A model generated the notes under the pieces. It did no database searches. It saw nothing but the letters and a program-made list of their open reading frames with translations, and was not told the origin of the DNA. Both the position numbers and the translations under genes were made by a program. Below are positions 1 to 6,296 of a stretch of 19,031 bases of DNA, piece after piece (the stretch's first letter is position 1; every line of letters starts with the position of its first letter). Origin of the DNA: Roseburia sp. CAG:309 (lineage in GTDB: Bacteria; Bacillota; Clostridia; Lachnospirales; Lachnospiraceae); NCBI GenBank assembly GCA_000434115.1, contig FR893939.1:1-19031 (forward strand). Reading direction: 5' to 3'.

Positions 1-118
1 ACAAAAAACAAGGGGAAAATTGTTAAAAATGTAGAAACGAAAAAACATCACAAATAATACTTGCAATTTTCAGATTTTTCCCGCCCCCCAATTTCTTCTT
101 TTTTTTTTCACATTTATA

Positions 119-127
119 TGTTAGAAT
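119..127 (+). promoter_or_regulatory. Extended -10 promoter for the foldase/two-component operon
   Basis: TGTTAGAAT at 119-127 is an extended -10 (TG, one base, TAGAAT at 122-127). The region 17 bases upstream is a T-run (99-104) with only a weak -35 match, which fits a promoter relying on the extended -10. It lies 40 bases before the first start codon. The upstream flank (1-118) is A/T-rich with a C-run at 81-89 and holds no gene that I can see. Inferred from motif match only. Confidence 0.5.
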
Positions 128-166
128 GGTAACAAAATTGAATGATAGTCAGAAAGGAATGGAACG

Positions 167-1273
167 ATGAACAAAAAAACAGGAATTATCATAGGGGTAT
201 GTACAGTGGCAGCTGTTGCGGTCATTGCAGCATTGAGTGTATTTTTTTATAAGGAAAATAAATCCGGCAGCAGTGACAAAGCGGTGACCAATACAGATGA
301 AGGTGACAATCTTGCGGATGGTCAGATTTTTGATTATGAGAAGGCAGGGTATATTTCGCTTGGCAAATACAAAGGCTTGTCTGTAGATGTAGAGCCGGAG
401 GTCGATGATATTTATGGCGCGATGCTTGATGATGCGACAGAGAATGAGGTTTCAAGTAAAGATGCCATAAAGAGCGGCGATGTCGTAAATATTGATTTTA
501 CCGGCAAAAAAGATGGAAAAAAAATCGATGGCACCAGTGCGGAGGATACGTATGTGTGGGTTGGCAAAGGAGAGTATATTGACGACTTTGAAAATGGTAT
601 CATTGGCATGAAAAAAGGAGAGAAAAAGACGGTAGACTGTACTTTCCCGAGTGATTATGATGAAGAAGATCTTGCAGGGCAGACGGTTCAATTTACGATA
701 ACAGTAAATGATGTCGTTAATGACACGATCGCCAAAAAAGTATCTGACAATAAATGTAAAAATGTGCAGGAATACTACGACAAAGTCAAGCAAGAACAAA
801 AAGAAGATAATATCAATAACAAAGGTGAACTGGTATGGGATTCCTTTAAGGAGACCTGCGAGGCAAAATCCGTGCCGGAAAACATGCTGGCGCAGTCAAA
901 AACAGATGTAAACCTCATGTATACCAATTTTGCTGAGATGTCAGGCATGACATTGGATGAACTTTTGGAAAGTTTTGGCATGGATGAAGATGGGGTATCG
1001 GAAATCGCGGAAGACAGTGTGATCGATGTGATGATCGCTAAAAGTATTATGGCGAAAGAAAATCTTACGATGGATGATACCACCTATAAAAATAAATTGT
1101 GGACGGCTCTTGGTTACGAAGACGGCGATGATGAAAAAAGTCTTTCTGATCTGGAAAAAGAGTACAAAGAAAGCCAGGGAAGCCATCCGAAAAACGATAT
1201 GATGATTGAAGTGGCAAAGGATTATATTGGAGATCAGGCGAAAGTATCCGATGGAGAGACTACGAATGAGTGA
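167..1273 (+). CDS. Membrane-anchored trigger-factor-like FKBP peptidyl-prolyl isomerase
   Basis: This is a 368-residue probable foldase that would isomerise peptidyl-prolyl bonds and chaperone proteins outside the membrane. Residues 1-6 are basic and about 7-28 form one hydrophobic segment, a signal anchor or signal peptide; no lipobox cysteine is visible. Residues about 103-185 are an FKBP domain: it opens with a GDVVNIDFTG strand and includes GEYIDDFENGIIGMKKGEK, followed by FPSDYDEEDLAG, typical of the FKBP domain of trigger factor. Residues about 190-350 are helical and acidic like the trigger-factor C-terminal chaperone arms. The N-terminal ribosome-binding domain of true trigger factor is missing, so this is not cytosolic Tig. 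The start follows an AAAGGA site at 153-158. The stop overlaps the next start by 8 bases (ATGAGTGA). NlpA/PrsA-like foldases are an alternative role, but the domain itself looks FKBP and not parvulin. Confidence 0.85.
   Translation: MNKKTGIIIGVCTVAAVAVIAALSVFFYKENKSGSSDKAVTNTDEGDNLADGQIFDYEKAGYISLGKYKGLSVDVEPEVDDIYGAMLDDATENEVSSKDAIKSGDVVNIDFTGKKDGKKIDGTSAEDTYVWVGKGEYIDDFENGIIGMKKGEKKTVDCTFPSDYDEEDLAGQTVQFTITVNDVVNDTIAKKVSDNKCKNVQEYYDKVKQEQKEDNINNKGELVWDSFKETCEAKSVPENMLAQSKTDVNLMYTNFAEMSGMTLDELLESFGMDEDGVSEIAEDSVIDVMIAKSIMAKENLTMDDTTYKNKLWTALGYEDGDDEKSLSDLEKEYKESQGSHPKNDMMIEVAKDYIGDQAKVSDGETTNE
1253..1258 (+). promoter_or_regulatory. Ribosome binding site fixing the start at 1266
   Basis: GGAGAG sits 7 bases before the ATG at 1266 and lies inside the end of the foldase gene. 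In-frame ATGs further upstream (1206, and 1251, which overlaps this site) lack a comparable site, so 1266 is the preferred start. Confidence 0.6.
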
Positions 1274-1844
1274 AAGTAAACAGATTGACTGTTTTATCTT
1301 TCAAAAGGAAGAGACGTACGAAGCGGCAAAGAAAGAAAAAATGGTCATTGACTCGATCCGAAAGAAATATGATGTAAAAAATAAACGCGTGGCGTTGAAA
1401 ATCTATCAGAAGGCAGTAAAGGACAATTCCTTTTCGACGGTGATCGGCTATTCCTTTTTGGAAGAATTGTATCATAATATGGAGCAGGCAAAGGTGTCGG
1501 TAAACGATCTGCCTCGCCTGCCATTGAAGGAAACGGTGGAAGAGCGTCCCGGGAAAGGATATTTGCCGGCGGCCTCAAAAGCAAAAGAAGAAAAATGGAA
1601 AATACTGTATCAGACACAGAAAACATTCAACAAAAAATGTAAGATTGTGATTGCAATGTTCGTTATTCTCATTGCGGCATTGTTTGTCATTGAATATAAA
1701 AGTCAGGATTCCATATTTACCTATAAGAAAAAAACGGAGCAGGAACTGATCGACAAATACGAAACATGGGAAGAAGAATTGCAGGAACGCGAAAATGCTT
1801 TGAATGGAGGGAATACAAATGGAACAGAAGATTCTGGTCGTTGA
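1266..1844 (+). CDS. Single-pass membrane protein of unknown function
   Basis: I do not recognise a family for this 192-residue protein. Residues 1-125 are charged and lysine-rich with no membrane segment. Residues about 126-143 form one hydrophobic helix. Residues 150-180 are charged and probably coiled-coil, ending in a Gly/Asn/Thr-rich tail. The basic stretch before the helix (Lys/Trp/Lys around 107-126) suggests, by the positive-inside rule, that the long N-terminal part is cytoplasmic and the short coiled segment external. The gene overlaps the foldase before it by 8 bases and the response-regulator gene after it by 26 bases, so the three are probably translated together. The context suggests an accessory membrane component of the two-component system or of envelope protein handling. 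That role is inference only. Confidence 0.7.
   Translation: MSESKQIDCFIFQKEETYEAAKKEKMVIDSIRKKYDVKNKRVALKIYQKAVKDNSFSTVIGYSFLEELYHNMEQAKVSVNDLPRLPLKETVEERPGKGYLPAASKAKEEKWKILYQTQKTFNKKCKIVIAMFVILIAALFVIEYKSQDSIFTYKKKTEQELIDKYETWEEELQERENALNGGNTNGTEDSGR
1806..1811 (+). promoter_or_regulatory. Ribosome binding site fixing the response-regulator start
   Basis: GGAGGG lies 7 bases before the ATG at 1819. The in-frame ATG at 1804 overlaps this site and would add five residues ahead of the conserved receiver N-terminus, so it is rejected. Confidence 0.7.
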
Positions 1845-2493
1845 CGACGAACAAAGAATGCGGAAACTGGTAAAGGACTTTTTGGTCAGAGAAAATTTTA
1901 CGGTGCTGGAAGCCGCAGATGGCGAAGAGGCGGTCGATGTATTTCTGGCAGAAAAAAATATTGATTTGATCATTTTAGATGTCATGATGCCGAAAATGGA
2001 TGGCTGGCAGGTGTGTCGGGAGATACGGCGGTATTCGAAAGTTCCGATCATCATGCTGACGGCCAGGGGGGCAGAAAACGATGAACTTAGAGGGTTCGAA
2101 CTTGGGGTAGACGAGTATATCTCCAAACCATTCAGCCCGAAAATACTGGTGGCAAGAGTACAGGCAATCTTACGCCGTGCCAATGCCTCTTCCGAAGATG
2201 TGCTGGAATACGGCGGCATTGAACTGAACCGCAGTGCGCATGAAGTAGTGATCGATGGAGAGAAGATCGATCTCAGTTTCAAGGAATTTGAACTGCTTGC
2301 CTACTTTATGGAAAATAAAGATATTGCGTTATCACGTGAGCGTATCTTAAATCATGTATGGGATTATGACTATTTTGGCGATGCCAGAACCATTGATACC
2401 CATGTAAAAAAACTGCGCAGCAAAATGGGGGAAAAGTGCGGAAAATATATTAAAACCATTTGGGGAATGGGCTACAAATTCGAAGTATCGTAG
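1819..2493 (+). CDS. OmpR/PhoB-family response regulator
   Basis: This 224-residue DNA-binding regulator is the expected partner of the kinase encoded next. The receiver domain (about 1-120) has the full set of signature residues: acidic pair Asp9/Asp10, phospho-acceptor Asp54 (in LDVMMPKMDG), Thr81 and Lys103 (in SKPF). The C-terminal winged-helix domain (about 129-224) has the family pattern, including the SFKEFELL segment, the RTIDTHVKKLRSK recognition-helix region and the GMGYKF ending. Phosphorylation by the kinase should promote dimerisation and promoter binding. The start codon lies inside the end of the upstream membrane-protein gene (26-base overlap) and the kinase gene begins 18 bases downstream, which is a typical co-transcribed pair. 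The target genes are not shown by the sequence. The two extended -10 promoters in this window are reasonable places to look for its binding sites. Confidence 0.95.
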   Translation: MEQKILVVDDEQRMRKLVKDFLVRENFTVLEAADGEEAVDVFLAEKNIDLIILDVMMPKMDGWQVCREIRRYSKVPIIMLTARGAENDELRGFELGVDEYISKPFSPKILVARVQAILRRANASSEDVLEYGGIELNRSAHEVVIDGEKIDLSFKEFELLAYFMENKDIALSRERILNHVWDYDYFGDARTIDTHVKKLRSKMGEKCGKYIKTIWGMGYKFEVS

Positions 2494-2511
2494 AGAGGAT
2501 GTGGCATTCTT

Positions 2512-4056
2512 ATGAGACAGTCAATGCGGACAAGACTGGTCGTGCTGACAGCACTGATGATCATATTATGTATTGTGATCTGCTGGATCATGAACCTGTT
2601 TCTGCTTCCCGGGTATTATGAAAATTCCAAGAAAAAACAAATGAATGATGTGTATGGAGAAGTGGCAGCACTGTTTGATGAAAATGACTGGAAAAATATC
2701 TCCGATACGCAGAAAGACAAGGTATACGATTCTCTGGATAAGATCAGTGCAAACAGCAGTGTAAGTGTATACATTATGAGCATTAATGTAGATTCTTCCA
2801 GCGGAATGGTAAGCAAAGTCGATTATCTGTATCCAAGTATGGGAAATCGTACACAGCAGCTGAATACCCAACAATTGGCAAAATATGTCATGTTCAAACA
2901 GCTTGGCAATGTGTTTGATGAAAATTACAAATTACTGGAAAAAACAGACAAATATGAATTATTTAACGTATTTGACCAGAGAATTGACTCTAATTATATC
3001 GAACTTGTCGGTGGAATCACAGGAGATTACTGGGTTTATCTGCGGTCTAATTACCAAAGTATCCGCGAGAGTGCAGCTATCTCCAATGAATTTCTGACGT
3101 ATGTCGGAATCCTCGTAACGATATTGTGTGTGATCATTATGATCTTTCTGAGCAATCACTATACGAAGCCAATCCTGAAACTGGCTCAGATTGCCAAAAA
3201 GATGGAAAATCTGGATTTCGATGTCCGCTATAAAGAAAACCGTCACGACGAGATTGGAGTACTTGGACACAGCATGAATTCCCTGTCAGACAAACTGGAA
3301 CAGACAATCTCAGAACTCAAGACGGCAAACAACGAATTGGAGCTGGATCTTCAGAGACGGTCGGAGCAGGAACAGATGCGGCAGGAATTTTTAGCAAATG
3401 TGTCTCACGAACTGAAGACGCCGATCGCTTTAATTCAGGGTTACGCAGAAGGACTTCAGGATAACGTGAATGATGATCCGGAGAGCCGTGAATTTTATTG
3501 CGAAGTTATCGTAGATGAAGCAGATAAGATGAATAAAATGGTAAAGAAACTGCTGAGTTTGAACCAGCTGGAGTTTGGAAACGGACAGGTGCATCTGGAA
3601 CATTTTGACTTGCAGCAGGTAGTACAGTCGGTATTGTCCTCGTCGGAAATTTTGTTCCGTCAGAAAGAAGTTACCCTGTCTTACGATGGAGATCATCCGG
3701 TTTATGTGTGGGCAGATGAGTATATGACAGAAGAAGTTGTTATGAACTATGTCAGCAATGCCCTAAATCATATCGATGGAGAGAAAATCATCGAGGTGAA
3801 AATTGTAAGCTGCGATGGAAAAGCCCGCGTGAGTGTGTTTAATACCGGGAAACCAATCCCGGAAGAAGATATCGACAAGATCTGGAGCAAATTTTATAAG
3901 GTAGACAAGGCGAGAACCCGGGAATACGGAGGAAACGGGATTGGTTTGTCGATTGTCAAGGCAATTATGGAAGCACACAATCAGGCATATGGTGTGAAAA
4001 ATTATGATAATGGTGTGGAATTTTGGTTTGAACTTGATGAAAAGACAGAAAACTAA
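2512..4056 (+). CDS. Membrane sensor histidine kinase
   Basis: This 514-residue kinase senses a signal outside the membrane and phosphorylates the neighbouring response regulator. The order of parts is: membrane helix 1 (about 8-32), an extracytoplasmic sensor region of about 160 residues without a domain I can name, membrane helix 2 (about 194-214), a HAMP linker (about 215-267, with the TKPI start and the HDEIGVLG segment), a short coiled coil, a HisKA dimerisation domain and a HATPase_c domain. The phospho-accepting histidine is His299 in the H-box VSHELKTP. ATP-binding motifs visible are the N-box around Asn416, a G1-like FNTGKPI (443-449) and the G2 box GGNGIGLS (473-480). All key residues are present, so it should be active. 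The ATG at 2524 is an alternative start but would shorten the first helix's basic lead. Confidence 0.95.
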   Translation: MRQSMRTRLVVLTALMIILCIVICWIMNLFLLPGYYENSKKKQMNDVYGEVAALFDENDWKNISDTQKDKVYDSLDKISANSSVSVYIMSINVDSSSGMVSKVDYLYPSMGNRTQQLNTQQLAKYVMFKQLGNVFDENYKLLEKTDKYELFNVFDQRIDSNYIELVGGITGDYWVYLRSNYQSIRESAAISNEFLTYVGILVTILCVIIMIFLSNHYTKPILKLAQIAKKMENLDFDVRYKENRHDEIGVLGHSMNSLSDKLEQTISELKTANNELELDLQRRSEQEQMRQEFLANVSHELKTPIALIQGYAEGLQDNVNDDPESREFYCEVIVDEADKMNKMVKKLLSLNQLEFGNGQVHLEHFDLQQVVQSVLSSSEILFRQKEVTLSYDGDHPVYVWADEYMTEEVVMNYVSNALNHIDGEKIIEVKIVSCDGKARVSVFNTGKPIPEEDIDKIWSKFYKVDKARTREYGGNGIGLSIVKAIMEAHNQAYGVKNYDNGVEFWFELDEKTEN

Positions 4057-4066
4057 AAATCTGTAA

Positions 4067-4095
4067 TTGCAGTCTTGGCAAAAATGTGTTAAAAT
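4067..4095 (+). promoter_or_regulatory. Promoter for the lipoprotein/PH/cheV group
   Basis: A -35-like TTGCAG (4067-4072) is separated by exactly 17 bases from a -10 TAAAAT (4090-4095), and TG at 4087-4088 makes this an extended -10 (TGTTAAAAT). It begins 10 bases after the kinase stop codon. The core GTTAAAATAATA resembles the GTTAGAATGGTA core at the first promoter of the window. No clear terminator separates the kinase gene, so read-through is possible. Confidence 0.55.
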
Positions 4096-4138
4096 AATAG
4101 GTACAGTTATATGATATGAAAAGGGGATGAGTGCATTT

Positions 4139-4867
4139 ATGAAAAGAAATGGATGCCTGATGCTCTGTTTCTGCCTAAGTGCAGCTTTACTGAATGGCTG
4201 TTCCTCTGCCAATCTGAGTGAGGAAAACCAGGATAAAGTGGCAGAATATGCAGCAGAAGTGGTATTAAAGCATGATGCAAATTATGATAAAAAACTGATT
4301 GATACAGAGAAGGCAGCAGTTACGCCGACACCGGATCCTGAGGTAAGCCAGTCGCCGGAAGTAACACCCGAACCGACGGCAGCACCGGAAGCGGCAGTGA
4401 CAGAGGAGGGGCAGCAGCCGGAAGAGACACCGATACCGGAAGTGTCGATGGATGAGTTGTACCAGTTAAAGGACGTGTCCATCTCGTACCAGTCGTATGA
4501 GATTTGCAGCAAATATCCGAAAAAATCAGATTTTCCAATGACTGCCAAAAAAGGCGAGGCCTTTATCGTGGTTCAGTTTGTGGCAGAAAATAAAAGTTCT
4601 GCGAAAACCAAAGTGGATCTGATCAAGCGGAAAATTGATTACGAACTGATGGTGGGGCAAACGCCTTACAATCCAACCATTGCAATGCTGCTGAATGGCG
4701 GACTCAATAATTTTAAGACCACATTAAAACCAAAGGAAAAACAAAAGGTAGTGCTTATCTACAACATTCCGAAGGAAGAAGTGAATGCAGATACATTGAC
4801 ACTTACAATAAAAGATGGGGATACAAAAGCACATACGATTGCATTAAAATCGAGCAGCAATGAATAA
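4139..4867 (+). CDS. Lipoprotein with proline-rich linker and Ig-like C-terminal domain
   Basis: This is a 242-residue predicted lipoprotein of unknown role. A basic start (MKRNG) is followed by a hydrophobic segment and a lipobox LNGC, so Cys21 would be lipidated and the protein held on the outer face of the membrane. Residues about 62-101 are a Pro/Thr/Glu-rich linker with repeated TP, PEP and SPE units. Residues about 110-240 are a beta-rich domain with the pattern of the DUF4352/DUF5067-type extracellular lipoprotein domains: a first strand before a basic loop, then EAFIVVQFVAENKS, and a final LTLTIKDGD strand. That family match is from memory of the pattern. The ATG at 4127 is in frame but overlaps the AAGGGG Shine-Dalgarno, so 4139 is preferred. 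It probably binds a ligand or stabilises an envelope complex. Confidence 0.75.
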   Translation: MKRNGCLMLCFCLSAALLNGCSSANLSEENQDKVAEYAAEVVLKHDANYDKKLIDTEKAAVTPTPDPEVSQSPEVTPEPTAAPEAAVTEEGQQPEETPIPEVSMDELYQLKDVSISYQSYEICSKYPKKSDFPMTAKKGEAFIVVQFVAENKSSAKTKVDLIKRKIDYELMVGQTPYNPTIAMLLNGGLNNFKTTLKPKEKQKVVLIYNIPKEEVNADTLTLTIKDGDTKAHTIALKSSSNE

Positions 4868-4868
4868 T

Positions 4869-4874
4869 GGAGGA
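4869..4874 (+). promoter_or_regulatory. Ribosome binding site fixing the PH-protein start
   Basis: GGAGGA lies 6 bases before the ATG at 4881. The in-frame ATG at 4860 precedes this site, has no site of its own and lies inside the lipoprotein gene. Confidence 0.65.
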
Positions 4875-4880
4875 CGGAAC

Positions 4881-5261
4881 ATGGAATATGAATATAAAGA
4901 AAAGAAACGCAGTTTATTTTTTGGATTGCCATTATCTTTTACGACGTATACGCTGAGTCAGAAGAAGATCAATATCAAAAAGGGACTGCTCCGCACGGAA
5001 GAAGATGATATGCTGATGTACAAGATTCAGGATGTAAAACTGGTACGCAGTTTATGGGAAAGAATCTTTAAACTGGGTACGGTGATTTGTTATTCCGGCG
5101 ATATTACCGATGCAAAATTAATGCTGACGCATATAAAGAATTCTTCTGAGATCAAGGAATACATTCTTGAGACGGCAGAAGAAGAGCGAAGAAAAGTCCG
5201 TACTCTGCATACAATGGGATTAGACGGAGCGGATGATCTGTTTGAGAATGTAGATGATTAA
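4881..5261 (+). CDS. Small bacterial PH-domain protein
   Basis: This 126-residue protein fits a bacterial pleckstrin-homology-like domain (bPH_2/YdbT type). The diagnostic pattern is a strand pair around TYTLSQKKINIKKGLL, then YKIQDVKLVRSLWERIF, then a LGTVICYSGD strand and a helix with MLTHIKNSSEIKEYIL. In the family the IQDV segment is followed by a basic/aromatic helix just as here. Most relatives are membrane proteins with two helices before the domain. This one has only a weakly hydrophobic LFFGLPLSF stretch at 12-20, so it may be soluble or peripheral. The C-terminus is acidic. It lies 13 bases after the lipoprotein and 38 bases before cheV, suggesting co-transcription. Its ligand is unknown. 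Confidence 0.7.
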   Translation: MEYEYKEKKRSLFFGLPLSFTTYTLSQKKINIKKGLLRTEEDDMLMYKIQDVKLVRSLWERIFKLGTVICYSGDITDAKLMLTHIKNSSEIKEYILETAEEERRKVRTLHTMGLDGADDLFENVDD

Positions 5262-5284
5262 TTTGAAAAAGATACCCGATGGAA

Positions 5285-5291
5285 AAGGAGG
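5285..5291 (+). promoter_or_regulatory. Strong ribosome binding site that selects a GTG start for cheV
   Basis: AAGGAGG is followed 8 bases later by GTG at 5300. The in-frame ATG at 5279 lies before this site and lacks one of its own, so the strong site argues for the GTG. Confidence 0.7.
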
Positions 5292-5299
5292 AGATTATC

Positions 5300-6211
5300 G
5301 TGGCAGAAAAGCAGACAGAAATCTTGTTAGAGAGTGGGACAAATGAACTGGAATTGTTGGAATTTGTAGTGGGAACACAGCATTATGGAATCAATGTGGC
5401 AAAGATCCGGGAATTGTGCCAGTATCAGACACCGACACCGGTGCCGAATGCACACCCGTTTATCGAAGGAATCTTTATGCCGCGTGATATGCTTATCACA
5501 GTGATCAATCTGTCGAAGGCATTGGGAATTGCAGAATCCGGTGACACTTCTCAGGATATGTATATTATTACCAATTTCAATAACTTACATACGGCATTTC
5601 ATGTACAGAGAGTGCTTGGAATCCACCGCATTTCGTGGGAGGATATAGCAAAACCGGACTCTACGATCAGTGCCGCAGGAAAGAGTGCAGCGACCGGAAT
5701 CGCGAAAGTCGATGGAAGGATCATCATTGTACTTGATTTTGAAAAGATTGTGTCGGAGATCAATCCGGAAACCGGTTTGAAATTATCAGATATCGATGCG
5801 ATGGGAGAACGTTCCCGTCATGAGTGTCCGATCCTTTTGGCAGAAGATTCACCACTTTTGCTTGAAATGCTGAAAAAATGTCTGAGCCGTGCCGGTTATA
5901 CGCATTTGATTCCAACGACCAATGGACAGGAAGCATGGGATACTTTGCAGAAAATTCTTGCAGACGGTGGAAAAGTGGGAACCGATATTGCATTGGTGAT
6001 TACGGATATTGAGATGCCGCAGATGGATGGACATCATTTGACGAAACTGATCAAAGATGATCCGCGGTTTGATGGTATGCCGGTAGTAATCTTTTCCTCA
6101 TTGGTGAACGATGAGATGAAGAGAAAGGGAGAAGCCCTTGGTGTAGATGCACAGTTGTCAAAGCCGGAAATCGGTAAACTTGTAAGACAGCTGGATCTGC
6201 TTTTAAACTAG
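5300..6211 (+). CDS. cheV: Chemotaxis adaptor/regulator CheV
   Basis: This 303-residue protein fuses a CheW-like domain to a receiver domain, the defining layout of CheV, which couples chemoreceptors to the CheA kinase and tunes their output through phosphorylation. The CheW domain spans about residues 18-155: it begins with LELLEFVVGTQHYGINVAKIREL and includes PFIEGIFMPRDMLITVINL. The receiver spans about 177-300 with acidic Glu182/Asp183, phospho-acceptor Asp236 (in ITDIEMPQMDG), Ser266/Ser267 in the Thr/Ser position and Lys288 (in LSKPE). The start is taken as GTG at 5300 because of the strong site before it; ATG at 5279 would add seven residues. No other chemotaxis or flagellar gene lies in the window, so this is an isolated cheV and may serve a signalling role outside classical motility. 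Confidence 0.93.
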   Translation: MAEKQTEILLESGTNELELLEFVVGTQHYGINVAKIRELCQYQTPTPVPNAHPFIEGIFMPRDMLITVINLSKALGIAESGDTSQDMYIITNFNNLHTAFHVQRVLGIHRISWEDIAKPDSTISAAGKSAATGIAKVDGRIIIVLDFEKIVSEINPETGLKLSDIDAMGERSRHECPILLAEDSPLLLEMLKKCLSRAGYTHLIPTTNGQEAWDTLQKILADGGKVGTDIALVITDIEMPQMDGHHLTKLIKDDPRFDGMPVVIFSSLVNDEMKRKGEALGVDAQLSKPEIGKLVRQLDLLLN

Positions 6212-6231
6212 TTGAATTTGATAAAAATGAC

Positions 6232-6265
6232 GACAGACCGGACTACAAGGGTAGACTGGTCTGTC
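6232..6265 (+). other. Strong intergenic RNA hairpin between cheV and the acidic membrane-protein gene
   Basis: GACAGACC (6232-6239) pairs with GGTCTGTC (6258-6265). The stem continues through a G-U and a G-C pair, one A/A mismatch, then CTAC (6243-6246) with GTAG (6251-6254), closing on an AAGG loop. There is no T-run afterwards (next bases ATTGTGATTG), so it is not a standard intrinsic terminator. It could act as an attenuator, an RNA-stability or processing element, or a protein-binding site. Confidence 0.6.
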
Positions 6266-6296
6266 ATTGTGATTGAATGGAGGGAAATGATAGATC

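Noticed and set aside
99..108. T-run before the first gene as an intrinsic terminator
   Set aside because: No G/C-rich inverted repeat precedes it; the C-run at 81-89 has no pairing G-run nearby.
1575..2282. Long open frame on the - strand (235 codons)
   Set aside because: It lies opposite the membrane-protein and response-regulator genes, is Ser/Phe/Ile-rich as expected of an antisense shadow, and has no domain pattern.
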